A stretch of 64,000 bases of DNA, from the NCBI RefSeq assembly GCF_014851675.1, contig NZ_JACVAE010000001.1:2604001-2668000 (forward strand), given 5' to 3'. Below the pieces are notes generated by a model that saw only the letters and a program-made list of their open reading frames with translations, was not told where the DNA came from and made no database searches. The stretch is from Rhizobium sp. ARZ01. GTDB taxonomy: Bacteria > Pseudomonadota > Alphaproteobacteria > Rhizobiales > Rhizobiaceae. A program made the translations under genes and the position numbers. This document shows positions 34,595 through 44,282 of this stretch, piece by piece; position 1 is the first letter of the stretch, and each line of letters opens with the position of its first letter.

Positions 34595-34790
34595 GCCGAA
34601 AACATTGAAATCAAAGGAATTGAAGCGCGATCCACGACGACCGATGGCGTGTGTACGATCCCGGGTGCCTACAAAGTAGGTGGGCGCCGTATATCCAGAC
34701 CCACGGGTCCAGTCAGGGACAGCTCCCTTGAGATCGTGTATGGCCCCGGGGATTGTGATTACCTGTCGGGAAGCGCAGACCGCATCTTAG
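34595..34790 (-). ncRNA. ssrS: Probable 6S RNA gene (ssrS), right attachment copy with native upstream side
   Basis: The segment 34622-34743 is highly structured. It lies just downstream of zapA on the minus strand, where alphaproteobacterial 6S RNA genes sit. Read on the minus strand it contains GCTGTCCCTGACTGG, similar to the bubble strand of E. coli 6S, then a hairpin GGACC-CGTG-GGTCT, the apical hairpin CCTAC-TTT-GTAGG, and ACGATC/GATCGT closing pairs. Base changes against the left copy (21841-21962) preserve the minus-strand stem but break the plus-strand one. A CTATAT box on the minus strand at about 34793-34798 could be its -10. The ends are approximate. 6S RNA binds RNA polymerase holoenzyme. 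Confidence 0.6.
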
Positions 34791-34982
34791 ATATAGGACG
34801 AAAGTCGGCCATCCGCCAGCGCGATTTCGATCGGTTCGCGGCTATATTGCCTGGATAATCATTCTATGCAGCCGGTGCCTTGCGAATTCCGCGTCGGCGG
34901 CCCGAGGCGACACAGACCCGCCAGTTGGCGTGACTGCGAAGCAAGAAGCGCCCGAACAACAAAACCACTACGGCCGGCCCGC

Positions 34983-35354
34983 TTAATTGACTGCCGGCCG
35001 GCCCGTAAGCTTCGCCGTCATCCCCTGAATCTGGTTCGTCAGTTCGCCGAGCGCCTGGGCGATGGCCTCCTCGTCGCGCGACACGCCCGCCATGACGCTT
35101 TCCCGGCCTCGCCGCAATTCCTCGGCCTCGACCTCCAGCGCCCCTAGCCGCCGCGTGATTTCACTGAGTTCGTCCATCACCATGATGCCAGCCATGACGG
35201 TGAGGCGCAGGTCACCGATCTCGCCGAACTGGCTCTTGAGATGCCCCACATAGCGATCGAAGCCCGAGGCAAGGTCGGTCAGGTGATCTTCCTGCCCCTC
35301 CTCGCAGGCCATCCGATAGGCCTTGCCGTCAATCAATACCGTTACTTGCGCCAT
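34983..35354 (-). CDS. zapA: ZapA, FtsZ-ring stabilising protein
   Basis: This 123-aa protein opens MAQVTVLIDGKAYRMACEEGQEDHLTDLASGFD, the beta-strand plus helix start of ZapA. A long C-terminal coiled coil follows (LSEITRRLGALEVEAEELRRG). ZapA bundles FtsZ filaments at midcell. It is transcribed toward the 6S locus and lies 43 bp downstream of a DUF4164 coiled-coil gene. The 239 bp between it and the repeat contain no other gene. Confidence 0.92.
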   Translation of the reverse strand: MAQVTVLIDGKAYRMACEEGQEDHLTDLASGFDRYVGHLKSQFGEIGDLRLTVMAGIMVMDELSEITRRLGALEVEAEELRRGRESVMAGVSRDEEAIAQALGELTNQIQGMTAKLTGRPAVN

Positions 35355-35397
35355 CGGGGATTCCCGTATTTCTGGAGGGTATCGTTGCGCGCGGCCG

Positions 35398-35670
35398 TCA
35401 GCGGTCGAGCACCGCCCTGATCGTTTCCATAGCAGTCACCAGCCGGCGGGAGACCTCGCGATTGACCTCCTCGAGGCGGTTCGCCCGGAATTCCGACTGA
35501 TCCAGTTCCTGAGCCAGACGGGAGCGGTCGGTATTGACGCGGCGAACCTCGTTCTCGATTTCGCCGTGATCCCGCTCACGGTCGAAGCGCATCTCCAGCG
35601 CGTTGTCGAGGCTCGTCAAAGCCTTACGCAACTGTTCGATCGCCGTTTTGACTGTCTCTCCTGCCGCCAT
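35398..35670 (-). CDS. DUF4164-type coiled-coil protein
   Basis: This 90-aa protein is helical from end to end: MAAGETVKTAIEQLRKALTSLDNALEM, then an Arg/Glu coiled coil, ending VSRRLVTAMETIRAVLDR. It matches the short DUF4164 group found upstream of zapA in rhizobia and may be a partner of ZapA or the divisome. The function has not been shown. The two genes are probably co-transcribed. Confidence 0.85.
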   Translation of the reverse strand: MAAGETVKTAIEQLRKALTSLDNALEMRFDRERDHGEIENEVRRVNTDRSRLAQELDQSEFRANRLEEVNREVSRRLVTAMETIRAVLDR

Positions 35671-36003
35671 AACGCCTTCACCGGCACGTTAAAGTGTAAG
35701 GGGCGAATCGCTGTGCATGCCGCCTGCTTCAAGTTCTTGACACTATTCAACACTGAGCGCCACCGTCAACCGCGCGACAAAGCGGGGCGTAGGTTCGGCT
35801 GTGGATGAGGTTTTTGCAATGCAACAGATCGGTCGCGACCCAGCCTTCCGGCCCTGCCTTTTCTGCCGGCAAAATTGCCGCAAAAGGCGGCGATAGCGGC
35901 TCAATTCGTTGACTCCCGCACCGCACCTGCTATGTGTCAGCCGCTCTCTGCCCGGTGACCGAAATGGCGCCGGCCCCGACACCCCGATTGATTTGGAACA
36001 GTC
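35671..36003. other. Intergenic region between DUF4164-zapA and tkt
   Basis: These 333 bases separate divergent transcription units and hold no credible gene. A TTGACA occurs at 35737-35742 on the plus strand, but I see no well-placed -10 box. Both promoters should lie here. Confidence 0.5.
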
Positions 36004-37986
36004 ATGATCTCTCGCGAAAAACACGACCGGATGGCGAACGCTATTCGCTTCCTCTCCATGGATGCCGTGGAGAAGGCAAATTCCGGCCACCCCGGCCTGC
36101 CGATGGGTGCTGCGGACATCGCAACGGTCCTTTTCACCCGCTTCATGACCTTCGATCCGAAGGCGCCGTCCTGGCCGAACCGCGACCGTTTCGTGCTGTC
36201 GGCCGGCCACGGCTCGATGCTGCTCTATTCGCTCCTCTACCTCACCGGCTATGAGGACATCACGATCGACGAGATCAAGAACTTCCGTCAGCTGGGCGCC
36301 AAGACCGCCGGCCATCCTGAGTACGGCCACGCCGCCGGCATCGAGACGACGACCGGTCCGCTCGGCCAGGGCATTGCCAACGCCGTCGGCATGGCGATCG
36401 CCGAGCGCAAACTGCGTGACGAATTCGGTTCCGACCTGATGGAGCACTACACCTATGTGCTCGCCGGCGACGGCTGCCTCATGGAAGGCATCAGCCAGGA
36501 AGCGATCTCGCTCGCCGGTCACCTGAAGCTGAACAAGCTCATCGTCTTCTGGGACGACAACAACATCTCGATCGACGGCCCGATCTCGATCGCCGACAGC
36601 ACCGACCAGCACGCCCGCTTCCGTGCCTCCGGCTGGAACACCATCGCCGTCGACGGCCATGATCCGGACGCAATCGCGGCCGCCATCGAACAGGCGCAGA
36701 AGTCCGACAAGCCGACCATGATCGCCTGCAAGACGACGATCGGTTTCGGCGCGCCCAACAAGGCCGGCACCCACAAGGTTCACGGCTCGCCGCTCGGCGC
36801 CGACGAGATCGCCGCCACCCGTAAGGCGCTGAACTGGGAATCCGAAGCCTTCGTCGTTCCCTCCGACGTGCTGGACGCGTGGCGTCTCGCCGGCCTGCGC
36901 TCCACCAAGGCGCATAAGGAGTGGGAAGCCCGCCTGGAAAGCACCGAGGCCGAGAAGAAGGCGCAGTTCACCCGCCGCTTCGCCGGCAAGCTCGAAAGCG
37001 GCCTGAATTCGGCGATTCTCGACTATAAGAAGAAGCTGGCCGAAACCAAGCCTTCGCCAGCAACTCGCAAGGCCTCCGAGGATGCGCTCGAAGTCATCAA
37101 CGGCGTCTTGAAGGAAACGATCGGCGGCTCGGCCGACCTGACCGGTTCCAACAACACCAAGACCAGCCAGACCGCCTCGATCACGCCTGACGACTTCTCC
37201 GGCCGCTACATCCACTGGGGCGTGCGCGAGCACGGCATGGCGGCTGCGATGAACGGCATGGCGCTGCACGGCGGCCTGATCCCGTATTCCGGCGGCTTCC
37301 TGATCTTCTCGGACTACTGCCGTCCGTCGATCCGTCTGGCCGCGCTGATGGGCATCCGCGTCATCCACGTCCTGACCCATGACTCGATCGGTCTTGGCGA
37401 AGACGGCCCGACGCACCAGCCGGTCGAGCACATGGCAGCACTTCGCGCCATCCCGAACCTGTTGATGTTCCGCCCGGCCGACGCCACCGAGACGGCCGAG
37501 TGCTGGCAGCTGGCGCTTGAAAACAAGCACCGTCCGTCCGGCCTGGCGCTGACGCGCCAGAACCTGATGGCCGTGCGCACCGAGTTCGAGGAGCAGAACC
37601 TCTGCGCCAAGGGGGCCTACGACCTGATCTCCGCCGCCGACGCCAAGGTGACGATCTTCGCCACTGGCTCTGAGGTCGAGATCGCCGTTAAGGCCTGCGA
37701 GACGTTGACAGCCCAGGGCATCTCCACCCGGGTCGTATCCGTCCCCTGCTTCGAGTTGTTCTACGAGCAGCCGGAAGAGTACCAGAAGGCGATCATCGGC
37801 AATTCGCCGGTCAAGATCGCCGTCGAGGCCGGTATCCGCCAGGGCTGGGACCACATCATCGGCTCTGACGGCACCTTCATCGGCATGAGCACCTTCGGCG
37901 CCTCCGGTCCCTACAAGGAACTCTACAAGCATTTCGGCATCACGCCCGAAGCGGTGGTCGCCGCAGCGGAAGCCAAGCTGGCCTGA
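36004..37986 (+). CDS. tkt: Transketolase
   Basis: This 660-aa thiamine-diphosphate enzyme exchanges two-carbon units between sugar phosphates. It opens [31 protein letters not shown]. The ThDP/Mg site is [38 protein letters not shown] (key GDG...NN spacing), the pyrimidine domain has [24 protein letters not shown], and the C-terminal domain has VSVPCFELF. It is the first of four central-carbon genes (tkt, gap, pgk, fbaB), with its own strong terminator before gap. Confidence 0.98.
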   Translation: MISREKHDRMANAIRFLSMDAVEKANSGHPGLPMGAADIATVLFTRFMTFDPKAPSWPNRDRFVLSAGHGSMLLYSLLYLTGYEDITIDEIKNFRQLGAKTAGHPEYGHAAGIETTTGPLGQGIANAVGMAIAERKLRDEFGSDLMEHYTYVLAGDGCLMEGISQEAISLAGHLKLNKLIVFWDDNNISIDGPISIADSTDQHARFRASGWNTIAVDGHDPDAIAAAIEQAQKSDKPTMIACKTTIGFGAPNKAGTHKVHGSPLGADEIAATRKALNWESEAFVVPSDVLDAWRLAGLRSTKAHKEWEARLESTEAEKKAQFTRRFAGKLESGLNSAILDYKKKLAETKPSPATRKASEDALEVINGVLKETIGGSADLTGSNNTKTSQTASITPDDFSGRYIHWGVREHGMAAAMNGMALHGGLIPYSGGFLIFSDYCRPSIRLAALMGIRVIHVLTHDSIGLGEDGPTHQPVEHMAALRAIPNLLMFRPADATETAECWQLALENKHRPSGLALTRQNLMAVRTEFEEQNLCAKGAYDLISAADAKVTIFATGSEVEIAVKACETLTAQGISTRVVSVPCFELFYEQPEEYQKAIIGNSPVKIAVEAGIRQGWDHIIGSDGTFIGMSTFGASGPYKELYKHFGITPEAVVAAAEAKLA

Positions 37987-37991
37987 TCTTC

Positions 37992-38025
37992 GGCCGGCGC
38001 GCATAACCTGCGCGCCGGCCTTTTT
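37992..38025 (+). terminator. Intrinsic terminator after tkt
   Basis: GGCCGGCGCGCA (37992-38003) pairs perfectly with TGCGCGCCGGCC (38009-38020) around a 5-base loop. Five T follow. It lies 5 bp after the tkt stop and separates it from gap. Confidence 0.9.
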
Positions 38026-38057
38026 GCATACCAACGTTTGACAGGGAGAGACCTGAA

Positions 38058-39059
38058 ATGACCGTAAAAGTTGCCATCAATGGCTTCGGCCGCATCGGCC
38101 GCAACGTGCTTCGCGCCATCATCGAATCCGGCCGCACCGACATCGAAGTCGTCGCGCTGAACGACCTCGGCCCGGTCGAGACCAACGCTCACCTGCTCCG
38201 CTACGACTCGGTCCACGGCAAGTTCCCACACACCGTCACCGTCGATGGCGACACCATCAACGTCGGCCGCGGCCCGATCCGCGTCACCGCCATCCGCGAC
38301 CCGAAGGAACTGCCCTGGGGCGACGTGGACATCGCGCTGGAATGCACCGGCCTCTTCACGACCAAGGAAAAGGCATCCGCTCACCTTGCCAATGGCTCCA
38401 AGCGCGTCATCGTCTCGGCTCCGTGCGACAACGCTGACAAGACGATCGTCTACGGCGTCAACCACAACACGCTGACCAAGGACGATCTGGTCATCTCCAA
38501 CGCGTCCTGCACGACGAACTGCCTGGCGCCGGTTGCCTACGTGCTCGACAAGGCCTTCGGCATCGAGAAGGGCTACATGACGACGGTTCATTCCTACACG
38601 GGTGACCAGCCGACCCTCGACACCATGCACAAGGACCTCTACCGGGCCCGCGCCGCAGCGCTGTCGATGATCCCGACCTCCACCGGTGCGGCCAAGGCCG
38701 TCGGTCTCGTACTGCCGCAACTGAAAGGCAAGCTCGACGGTTCGGCGATCCGCGTGCCGACCCCGAACGTCTCGGTCGTCGACCTGAAGTTCGTGCCGAA
38801 GCGCAACGTCACGGCTGACGAAGTCAATGCTGCCATCAAGGCCGCCGCCGAAGGCGAGCTGAAGGGCATCCTCGACTACGTCACCGGCCCGCTCGTCTCG
38901 ATCGACTTTAACCACGACAGCCATTCGTCGAGCTTCGCCGCCGACCAGACCAAGGTGCTGGACGGCAACCTCGTCCGCGTCCTCTCCTGGTACGACAACG
39001 AGTGGGGCTTCTCGAACCGCATGTCGGACACGGCTGTCGCGCTCGGCAAGCTGATCTAG
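38058..39059 (+). CDS. gap: Glyceraldehyde-3-phosphate dehydrogenase, type I
   Basis: This 333-aa enzyme interconverts glyceraldehyde-3-phosphate and 1,3-bisphosphoglycerate. NAD-binding start [20 protein letters not shown]; catalytic Cys in [16 protein letters not shown]-terminal [13 protein letters not shown]. The ribosome site is AGGGAGAG. Only 32 bp separate it from the tkt terminator, so it probably has a promoter inside that hairpin region or relies on read-through. Confidence 0.98.
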   Translation: MTVKVAINGFGRIGRNVLRAIIESGRTDIEVVALNDLGPVETNAHLLRYDSVHGKFPHTVTVDGDTINVGRGPIRVTAIRDPKELPWGDVDIALECTGLFTTKEKASAHLANGSKRVIVSAPCDNADKTIVYGVNHNTLTKDDLVISNASCTTNCLAPVAYVLDKAFGIEKGYMTTVHSYTGDQPTLDTMHKDLYRARAAALSMIPTSTGAAKAVGLVLPQLKGKLDGSAIRVPTPNVSVVDLKFVPKRNVTADEVNAAIKAAAEGELKGILDYVTGPLVSIDFNHDSHSSSFAADQTKVLDGNLVRVLSWYDNEWGFSNRMSDTAVALGKLI

Positions 39060-39261
39060 GCACGACAAAGGGCACCCGGGCAGCGATGTCCGGGTGTCGA
39101 TGACAAAAACGCTCGGTACGGAGGCGCAACCTATCCTCCCGTCACCCCGAATGTCCTGCCGTTTGGATTGAAGGCAGGATATGCAAAATTCATATTTATG
39201 AGCGCAGACCTTGCGCGTTCGGCGCGCGGCGCTTCAGGCCCAGAATTCGAGGAGCGGTGCC

Positions 39262-40458
39262 ATGACCTTCAAGACCCTAGACGACCTCAACGACATCACG
39301 GGCAAGCGCGTTCTCGTCCGCGTCGACCTCAATGTTCCCGTCAAGGACGGCAAGGTCACCGACGCCACCCGCATCGAGCGCGTCGCTCCCACCATCCTCG
39401 AACTGTCGAAGAAGGGTGCAAAGGTCGTCCTGCTCGCCCATTTCGGTCGCCCGAAGGGTGAAGTGGTCGCAGACCAGTCGCTCGCCCAGATCGTCCCGGC
39501 CGTCAAGGACGTGCTCGGCCAGCCGGTCGCCGTCGGTGTAGACTGCATCGGCGACAAGGCGAAGGCTGCCATCGACGCGCTGAAGGACGGCGGCATCCTG
39601 CTTCTGGAAAACACCCGCTTCCACAAGGGTGAGGAAAAGAACGATCCCGCGTTCACCAAGGCGCTCGCCGCCAACGGCGACATCTACGTCAACGACGCCT
39701 TCTCCGCCGCCCACCGTGCGCACGCCTCCACCGAAGGCCTTGCCCACCTGCTTCCGGCCTATGCCGGCCGCACCATGCAGGCCGAGCTTGAGGCGCTGGA
39801 AAAGGGCCTCGGCAATCCGAAGCGCCCAGTTGTGGCCATCGTCGGCGGCGCCAAGGTTTCCACCAAGATCGACCTCCTGATGAATCTGGTGAAGAAGGTC
39901 GATGCGCTCGTCATCGGCGGCGGTATGGCCAACACCTTCCTTGCCGCCCGCGGCACCAATGTCGGCAAGTCGCTCTGCGAACACGACCTCGCCGACACCG
40001 CCAAGCAGATCATGATCGAGGCTGCTACCGCCGGCTGCGCCATCATCCTGCCGGAAGACGGCGTCATCGCTCGGGAGTTCAAGGCGGGTGCCGACAACGA
40101 GACCGTTGCGATCGATGCAATCCCCGCCGACGCCATGGTGTTGGATGTCGGCCCGAAGTCGGTCGAGGCGGTGAACGCCTGGATTTCGCGCGCCTCGACG
40201 CTCGTGTGGAACGGCCCGCTCGGCGCCTTCGAAATCGCCCCCTTCGACGCGGCGACAGTTGCCGCTGCCAAGCACGCAGCGGCCCGCACGAAGGAAGGCG
40301 TGCTGATCTCGGTTGCCGGCGGCGGCGACACGGTAGCAGCCCTCAACCACGCCGGCGTTGCCGACGACTTCACCTATGTTTCGACCGCCGGCGGCGCCTT
40401 CCTCGAATGGATGGAAGGAAAGCCACTACCGGGCGTCGACGTCCTGCAGCAGAAGTAG
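39262..40458 (+). CDS. pgk: Phosphoglycerate kinase
   Basis: This 398-aa two-domain kinase makes 3-phosphoglycerate and ATP from 1,3-bisphosphoglycerate. It opens [30 protein letters not shown] (family block RVDLNVP), with [25 protein letters not shown] and a C-terminal hinge/ATP site ([29 protein letters not shown]). ATG 39262 follows GAGGAGCGG; an in-frame codon at 39211 lacks similarity. A 202-bp gap separates it from gap. Confidence 0.98.
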   Translation: MTFKTLDDLNDITGKRVLVRVDLNVPVKDGKVTDATRIERVAPTILELSKKGAKVVLLAHFGRPKGEVVADQSLAQIVPAVKDVLGQPVAVGVDCIGDKAKAAIDALKDGGILLLENTRFHKGEEKNDPAFTKALAANGDIYVNDAFSAAHRAHASTEGLAHLLPAYAGRTMQAELEALEKGLGNPKRPVVAIVGGAKVSTKIDLLMNLVKKVDALVIGGGMANTFLAARGTNVGKSLCEHDLADTAKQIMIEAATAGCAIILPEDGVIAREFKAGADNETVAIDAIPADAMVLDVGPKSVEAVNAWISRASTLVWNGPLGAFEIAPFDAATVAAAKHAAARTKEGVLISVAGGGDTVAALNHAGVADDFTYVSTAGGAFLEWMEGKPLPGVDVLQQK

Positions 40459-40489
40459 GTTTCGGCTCGCTCTCAACAGTTCCGTCATT

Positions 40490-40516
40490 CCGTCCTCGGA
40501 ACAAACCCGAGGACGG
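40490..40516 (+). terminator. Hairpin downstream of pgk
   Basis: CCGTCCTCGG (40490-40499) and CCGAGGACGG (40507-40516) form a perfect 10-bp stem with a 7-base loop, 31 bp after the pgk stop. There is no T run, so it would act as a Rho-assisted end or an mRNA-stabilising structure. Confidence 0.6.
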
Positions 40517-40528
40517 AAGCTCCTGTCT

Positions 40529-40643
40529 CCGTCATCCGGCCTTGAGCCGGGTTCCAGCCCGCGCCGCATCTGCGGCGCGAAGGACTCTTTCGCACTCAAC
40601 GACTTGAGTGCGCTGGATGCCGGATCGCGTCCGGCATGACGGA
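40529..40643. repeat. Rhizobial-type intergenic palindromic repeat
   Basis: The outer arms CCGTCATCCGGCCTTGAGCC (40529 on) and GGATCGCGTCCGGCATGACGG (to 40643) pair over about 30 bases. They enclose two further hairpins: CGCCGC-ATCT-GCGGCG and GCACTCAA-CGAC-TTGAGTGC. The ends CCGTCAT...ATGACGG with internal GCCGGGTTCCAG/CTGGATGCCGG are typical of dispersed palindromic elements (RIME-like) in rhizobial genomes. This is recognised from memory; no genome search was possible. Confidence 0.7.
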
Positions 40644-40844
40644 GGAAAGGCCGAAGCCTCTCGCTAACGCCTGCCTCGCATCGCCCTTAAACAAGCACCT
40701 CTCTCTGCCCCCTCCACCCAATGGAGTGGGCCATTGTCGTTGACGCGGCCGATTGCCTGCCTGAAAATGTCCAAAACAGTAGTAAGGGCACTTGCTGCCC
40801 TTGAGGAGAAAAGAAGCAAAAAGCGCACACTTCGGGAGGAAGGC

Positions 40845-41870
40845 ATGAAGGAAAGACTGGAAGACATTGCCGCCGCCATGGTCGCACCCGGCAAGGGGCT
40901 GCTCGCCGCCGACGAATCCACCGCCACCATCAAGAAGCGCCTCGACAGCATTGGGGTGGAATCCACCGAGACCTCCCGCCGGGACTATCGCCAGATGCTG
41001 TTTACCGCCGACGAGGCGATGCGTTCCTACATCTCTGGCGTCATCCTCTACGAGGAAACCTTGTTCCAGAAGACCGACGACGGCCGGCCGCTTGTCGAGA
41101 TTATCAGGGCCGCAGGCGCGGTTCCCGGCATCAAGGTTGATGCCGGCGCGAAGCCCATGGCGAACTTCCCCGGGGAAACGATCACCGAGGGTCTTGATGG
41201 TCTGCGCGACCGGCTGGCAAAATACTATGAGGCTGGTGCACGCTTTGCCAAATGGCGCGCCGTCGTCGCCATCTCCGATACGCTGCCGAGCTACGGCGCG
41301 ATCAAGGCCAATTCTCAGGCGCTCGCCCGCTACGCCGCCCTCTGCCAGGAGGCCGGCATCGTGCCGATCGTCGAGCCGGAGGTGCTGATGGACGGCGAAC
41401 CGGGCACGCATACGATCGAACGTTCGCAGGAAGTGACCGAGGAAACCCTGCGCATCACGTTCGAGGAACTGGCCGACCAGCGCGTCCGTCTCGAAGGCAT
41501 GATCCTGAAGCCCTCCATGGTCATCGACGGCAAGAAGGCTCGCAAGGCGTCCGTCCAGGAAGTCGCGGAGCGAACCGTCCGCGTGCTGAAACGCACCGTC
41601 CCCGCCGCCGTGCCCGGCATTGCCTTCCTTTCCGGCGGGCAGTCGACGGAAGAGGCGACCGCGCATCTTTCGGCCATCAACGCCATCGGCAGCCTGCCCT
41701 GGCGCGTCACTTTCTCCTATGGCCGCGCGCTGCAGGCCGAGGCGCTCGCCGCCTGGAGCGGCAAGCCGGAGAACGTCGCCGCCGGGCAGCGCGCCTTCAT
41801 CCACCGTGCGAAGATGTGCAGCCTCGCGGCAAAAGGCGAGTGGAAGAAGGAACTGGAACAGGCAGCGTGA
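40845..41870 (+). CDS. fbaB: Class I fructose-bisphosphate aldolase
   Basis: This 341-aa aldolase opens MKERLEDIAAAMVAPGKGLLAADESTATIKKRL. Its Schiff-base Lys lies in EGMILKPSMV, and the phosphate site is in IAFLSGGQS. It cleaves or forms fructose-1,6-bisphosphate without metal. ATG 40845 has GGGAGGA; the frame is open back to 40734 but those residues are not family-like. It completes the tkt-gap-pgk-fbaB block, which serves glycolysis/gluconeogenesis and pentose phosphate interconversion. Confidence 0.96.
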   Translation: MKERLEDIAAAMVAPGKGLLAADESTATIKKRLDSIGVESTETSRRDYRQMLFTADEAMRSYISGVILYEETLFQKTDDGRPLVEIIRAAGAVPGIKVDAGAKPMANFPGETITEGLDGLRDRLAKYYEAGARFAKWRAVVAISDTLPSYGAIKANSQALARYAALCQEAGIVPIVEPEVLMDGEPGTHTIERSQEVTEETLRITFEELADQRVRLEGMILKPSMVIDGKKARKASVQEVAERTVRVLKRTVPAAVPGIAFLSGGQSTEEATAHLSAINAIGSLPWRVTFSYGRALQAEALAAWSGKPENVAAGQRAFIHRAKMCSLAAKGEWKKELEQAA

Positions 41871-41981
41871 TTTCGACAGGCCCGTCGTCAAACTGGCGAG
41901 ATGCGTAAGCCGACCCTTGCGCTTCTGTTTCTTCGACCTACATCTCTGTTATCGTCAACGAACAGAAAGGAAGGTGATCCA

Positions 41982-42056
41982 ATGTCTAATGAGATTTCGG
42001 ACCTCGTGACGGCAATGGGAATTGTGGTGGCAGCAACGAGGCAGCCCTCGTTCTGA
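41982..42056 (+). CDS. Possible 24-aa leader-like peptide
   Basis: ATG 41982 is preceded by a good AAGGAAGGTGATCC ribosome site and opens a 24-codon frame (MSNEISDLVTAMGIVVAATR...). A terminator-like hairpin follows at 42114-42137. It looks like a leader-peptide arrangement, but the next gene is on the other strand. It may be a free-standing small gene, a remnant, or chance. Confidence 0.28.
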   Translation: MSNEISDLVTAMGIVVAATRQPSF

Positions 42057-42113
42057 AGTCCTCACCTTCCTCGGACCCATCGGTCCGGGCCTATCACAGG
42101 GCCAAACCTCATG

Positions 42114-42140
42114 GAGGGCCGCCGAAGGGTGGCCCTCTTT
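42114..42140 (+). terminator. Terminator-like hairpin downstream of fbaB
   Basis: GAGGGCC (42114-42120) pairs with GGCCCTC (42131-42137), followed by TTT. It lies in the 316-bp gap between the convergent fbaB and methyltransferase genes. A second small hairpin, CGGACC/GGTCCG, is at about 42072-42087. Confidence 0.5.
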
Positions 42141-42186
42141 GATTCCTGTGGGACAGTCTGAACCATTTCGCCGACTCGACGGCGCG

Positions 42187-42996
42187 TCACGCTGTGGCCG
42201 GTAAGATGCCACGACATGCCCAAGCCACGGCAGAAAATGACCTCGGGCCGTCGCTCTCGCCCGCCTCGTAGGCGGCCCTTACGGCAGCGTCAACCAATGT
42301 CCGCCGCGCCCCGTCGAGTGCAGCAACGTACTTTCCGAGCGGACCTTCGCCGGCAGCGATAGGGTCCCAATAGTCTTCGAAAGACTGATATTCCATCCGG
42401 ATCAGCAGTGAAGTTTCCTCCACGTCCGCGAGTCCGTGCGCGATGAAGCTGTGTTTCATTTCACCGGGCCGCATCATCGGCTGAAAGCAATACTGGCGTC
42501 GCAACAGTTGCGCCGTCTCGTCCAGCATTGCCAACGTATCCCACATCAGCCGCATGCCCGGCATGCCGCCAAAGTGATCCCATACGGTCGCAGCCACCAC
42601 CCCGCCCGGCCGCACGACCCTGCACATCTCGGCAAGAGCCCTATCGGCCTCGGGCACGAAATGAAGAACAAGCAGCGCCATCGCCCGATCAAAGTACCGA
42701 TCCGGGAATGGAAGCGCGCAGGCGTCTGCCTGCTGAACGGTGATCCGGGAATTCGTGTTGCGCCGTTTCGCCTCTTCGACGAAGACCGGCGAGTAGTCGA
42801 CGGCTACGATCTCCTCGAGGTCCGCTGCCTTCGCAAGGGCAAACGTCAGGCTTCCTGTCCCGCAGCCAACATCAAGCACCCGCTCTCCGTCCGCCAACCC
42901 TGCAAAGTCAATCAGTAGCGGCGCGAGCTTCTTGCTCCAGCGCCCCATCAGCTTCTCATAGCCGTCCGCACTGTTGACGTTGAAACTCGACGGCAT
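42187..42996 (-). CDS. Class I SAM-dependent methyltransferase
   Basis: This 269-aa enzyme has the SAM motif VLDVGCGTGSLTFALAKA, then EIVAVDYSPVFVEEAKRR, QQADACALPFPDRYFDRAM and RVVRPGGVVAATVWDHFGG. This is the UbiE/methyltransferase-11 layout. ATG 42996 (MPSSFNVNSADGYEKLMGRWS) is preferred because the family starts shortly before the GYEKLMGRWS helix; the frame is open to 43122. The substrate is unknown. It is followed on the same strand only by intergenic sequence. Confidence 0.85.
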   Translation of the reverse strand: MPSSFNVNSADGYEKLMGRWSKKLAPLLIDFAGLADGERVLDVGCGTGSLTFALAKAADLEEIVAVDYSPVFVEEAKRRNTNSRITVQQADACALPFPDRYFDRAMALLVLHFVPEADRALAEMCRVVRPGGVVAATVWDHFGGMPGMRLMWDTLAMLDETAQLLRRQYCFQPMMRPGEMKHSFIAHGLADVEETSLLIRMEYQSFEDYWDPIAAGEGPLGKYVAALDGARRTLVDAAVRAAYEAGESDGPRSFSAVAWACRGILPATA

Positions 42997-43134
42997 CGCA
43001 GTCTTGTCTCCAGCGAAGTTCAGATTGTAGGCCACGCCAGATACGTTGCCAAGCGACACGCGCTGGCTGCGGCTTCTATCGAAATCAAAGCAAAGCGCCG
43101 TGGCGAGACCATTTCCCGCCACGGCAATCCCCGG

Positions 43135-44004
43135 CTACCGGGCCAGGAATTCCACGAGCACCCGATCGAACTCAGTGCTCTCCTCCAGTTGCGGTGTGTG
43201 CGCGCTTCTTTCGAAGAGCCGCACCGTCAAGTCACGCGCAAAATCCCGATGGGCGTTCCATGTTTCTGCGGGGGCGACGAGATAGTCGAAGCGTCCGAGT
43301 GCCAGGAGCACCGGTGCACTGATCCCCGCCAGCAAGGCTTCCGTATCCAGATCGCGGAAGGTCTCGCCCCACAACCTGTCGAAGATCGGCATGTTGACGT
43401 GAACGCCCTCCCAGAGCGGTCGAGCATCGAACCGCGGATCGAACCAGCTCCGCGCGCCCAACCGGATGCACATGTGGATGAAGCGTCCCTGCGGATCTGC
43501 CGCGATATCTGCAGGCAATTGCGCCATGTCGGCATCGAAGATGCGCTTGCGTTCGGGCGCGGCCAGTTCCTGCCACAGTTGCTCGGCCACCGCCATGTGA
43601 TGCGGCGCGTGGCTCGGCCCGGTTGCAACCGCAACCGTCCGCCCGACCCTCTCGGGGTAGGCGCGCGCATATTCGAGCGCCATGTAACCGTGGCCGGAGT
43701 GCCCGAGTATATCGACCCGATCCAGGCCGAGATAAGCCCGAAACCGATCGACATCTTGCACGATCCGAGACAGTTCGGCGTCTGCCGGAGTCACCTCACG
43801 GTGGCATCTGGCAAAGCCGCGGTGGTCGAAGAAGATCAGGCGAAAATGATCGCGCAGAGCGGCCGAAAAGGTTCGAGGATAGTAAACCGCGCTGCCAACC
43901 ACGAGCAGCGGCGGACCTTGGCCCTCGATCCGATACTGCAGGTCGAAGCCGTCGACAGAAAAGGCACCGCGCTCCGCTTTGCCGGCGTCAAAAGAATTCA
44001 TCAT
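43135..44004 (-). CDS. Alpha/beta-fold hydrolase
   Basis: This 289-aa hydrolase has an oxyanion-hole region GQGPPLLVVGSAVYYPRTF, the nucleophile elbow ILGHSGHGYMALEYA (Ser in GHSGHG), an acid in LGRFDYLVAP and His in FERSAHTPQLEE. The triad is therefore complete. Its substrate cannot be told. The start pair ATGATG (44004/44001) follows GGAG. It lies 138 bp upstream of the methyltransferase start on the same strand and may be co-transcribed with it. Confidence 0.85.
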   Translation of the reverse strand: MMNSFDAGKAERGAFSVDGFDLQYRIEGQGPPLLVVGSAVYYPRTFSAALRDHFRLIFFDHRGFARCHREVTPADAELSRIVQDVDRFRAYLGLDRVDILGHSGHGYMALEYARAYPERVGRTVAVATGPSHAPHHMAVAEQLWQELAAPERKRIFDADMAQLPADIAADPQGRFIHMCIRLGARSWFDPRFDARPLWEGVHVNMPIFDRLWGETFRDLDTEALLAGISAPVLLALGRFDYLVAPAETWNAHRDFARDLTVRLFERSAHTPQLEESTEFDRVLVEFLAR

Positions 44005-44282
44005 AGGATTACTCCATCTCTGCGCCTTGCGGCGCTTGTTCCGTTGCGATTGCATTTGAGAAGGACGCAACAAGGCGGCCGGTAAGCCGGCGTGTCGATG
44101 CACATCACTTCATCGATGAGCTTCGCTAACGGATCAGACGCATGAGATGGTCCCTAATCTGGCGCAGGCGCGGTCGCGCCCTCACTGCGTGTAGCATCAG
44201 GCGATAAACCTGTAAAGGTTGCCGAATAGCGGGCAGGTCATCTCAAACGTTGCCTCGGAAATCAGATGGACACACCAAAACT

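Larger units (their letters stand above)
21816..34743. mobile_element. 12.8-kb integrative element inserted at the 6S RNA locus
   Basis: The element is bounded by direct repeats 21841-21962 and 34622-34743 (115/122 identical, first 69 bp perfect), 12,781 bp apart, which would be the size of an excised circle. Contents from left to right: a small gene, a helicase-primase, an origin-like region, a serine recombinase, an AT-rich exported cassette, a Sunset-type protein, two unknown proteins, an unknown/HTH-ImmA pair, and a tyrosine integrase next to the right repeat. There are no capsid, tail or conjugation genes, so it is a satellite-like or plasmid-like integrative island that would need a helper to move between cells, if it still moves. 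Base composition falls markedly in 26.7-28.6 kb. Confidence 0.85.

Noticed and set aside
21816..34743. A prophage
   Set aside because: No capsid, portal, terminase, tail or lysis genes are present; only integration, replication and cargo genes.
34622..34743. The attachment repeat as a tmRNA or SRP RNA fragment
   Set aside because: No tRNA-like acceptor, tag sequence or SRP GGAA/GCAG tetraloop region is present; the context points to 6S RNA.
35743..38034. A very long leftward open frame opposite tkt
   Set aside because: It is the antisense shadow of a GC-rich, highly biased gene; no start signal or family pattern.
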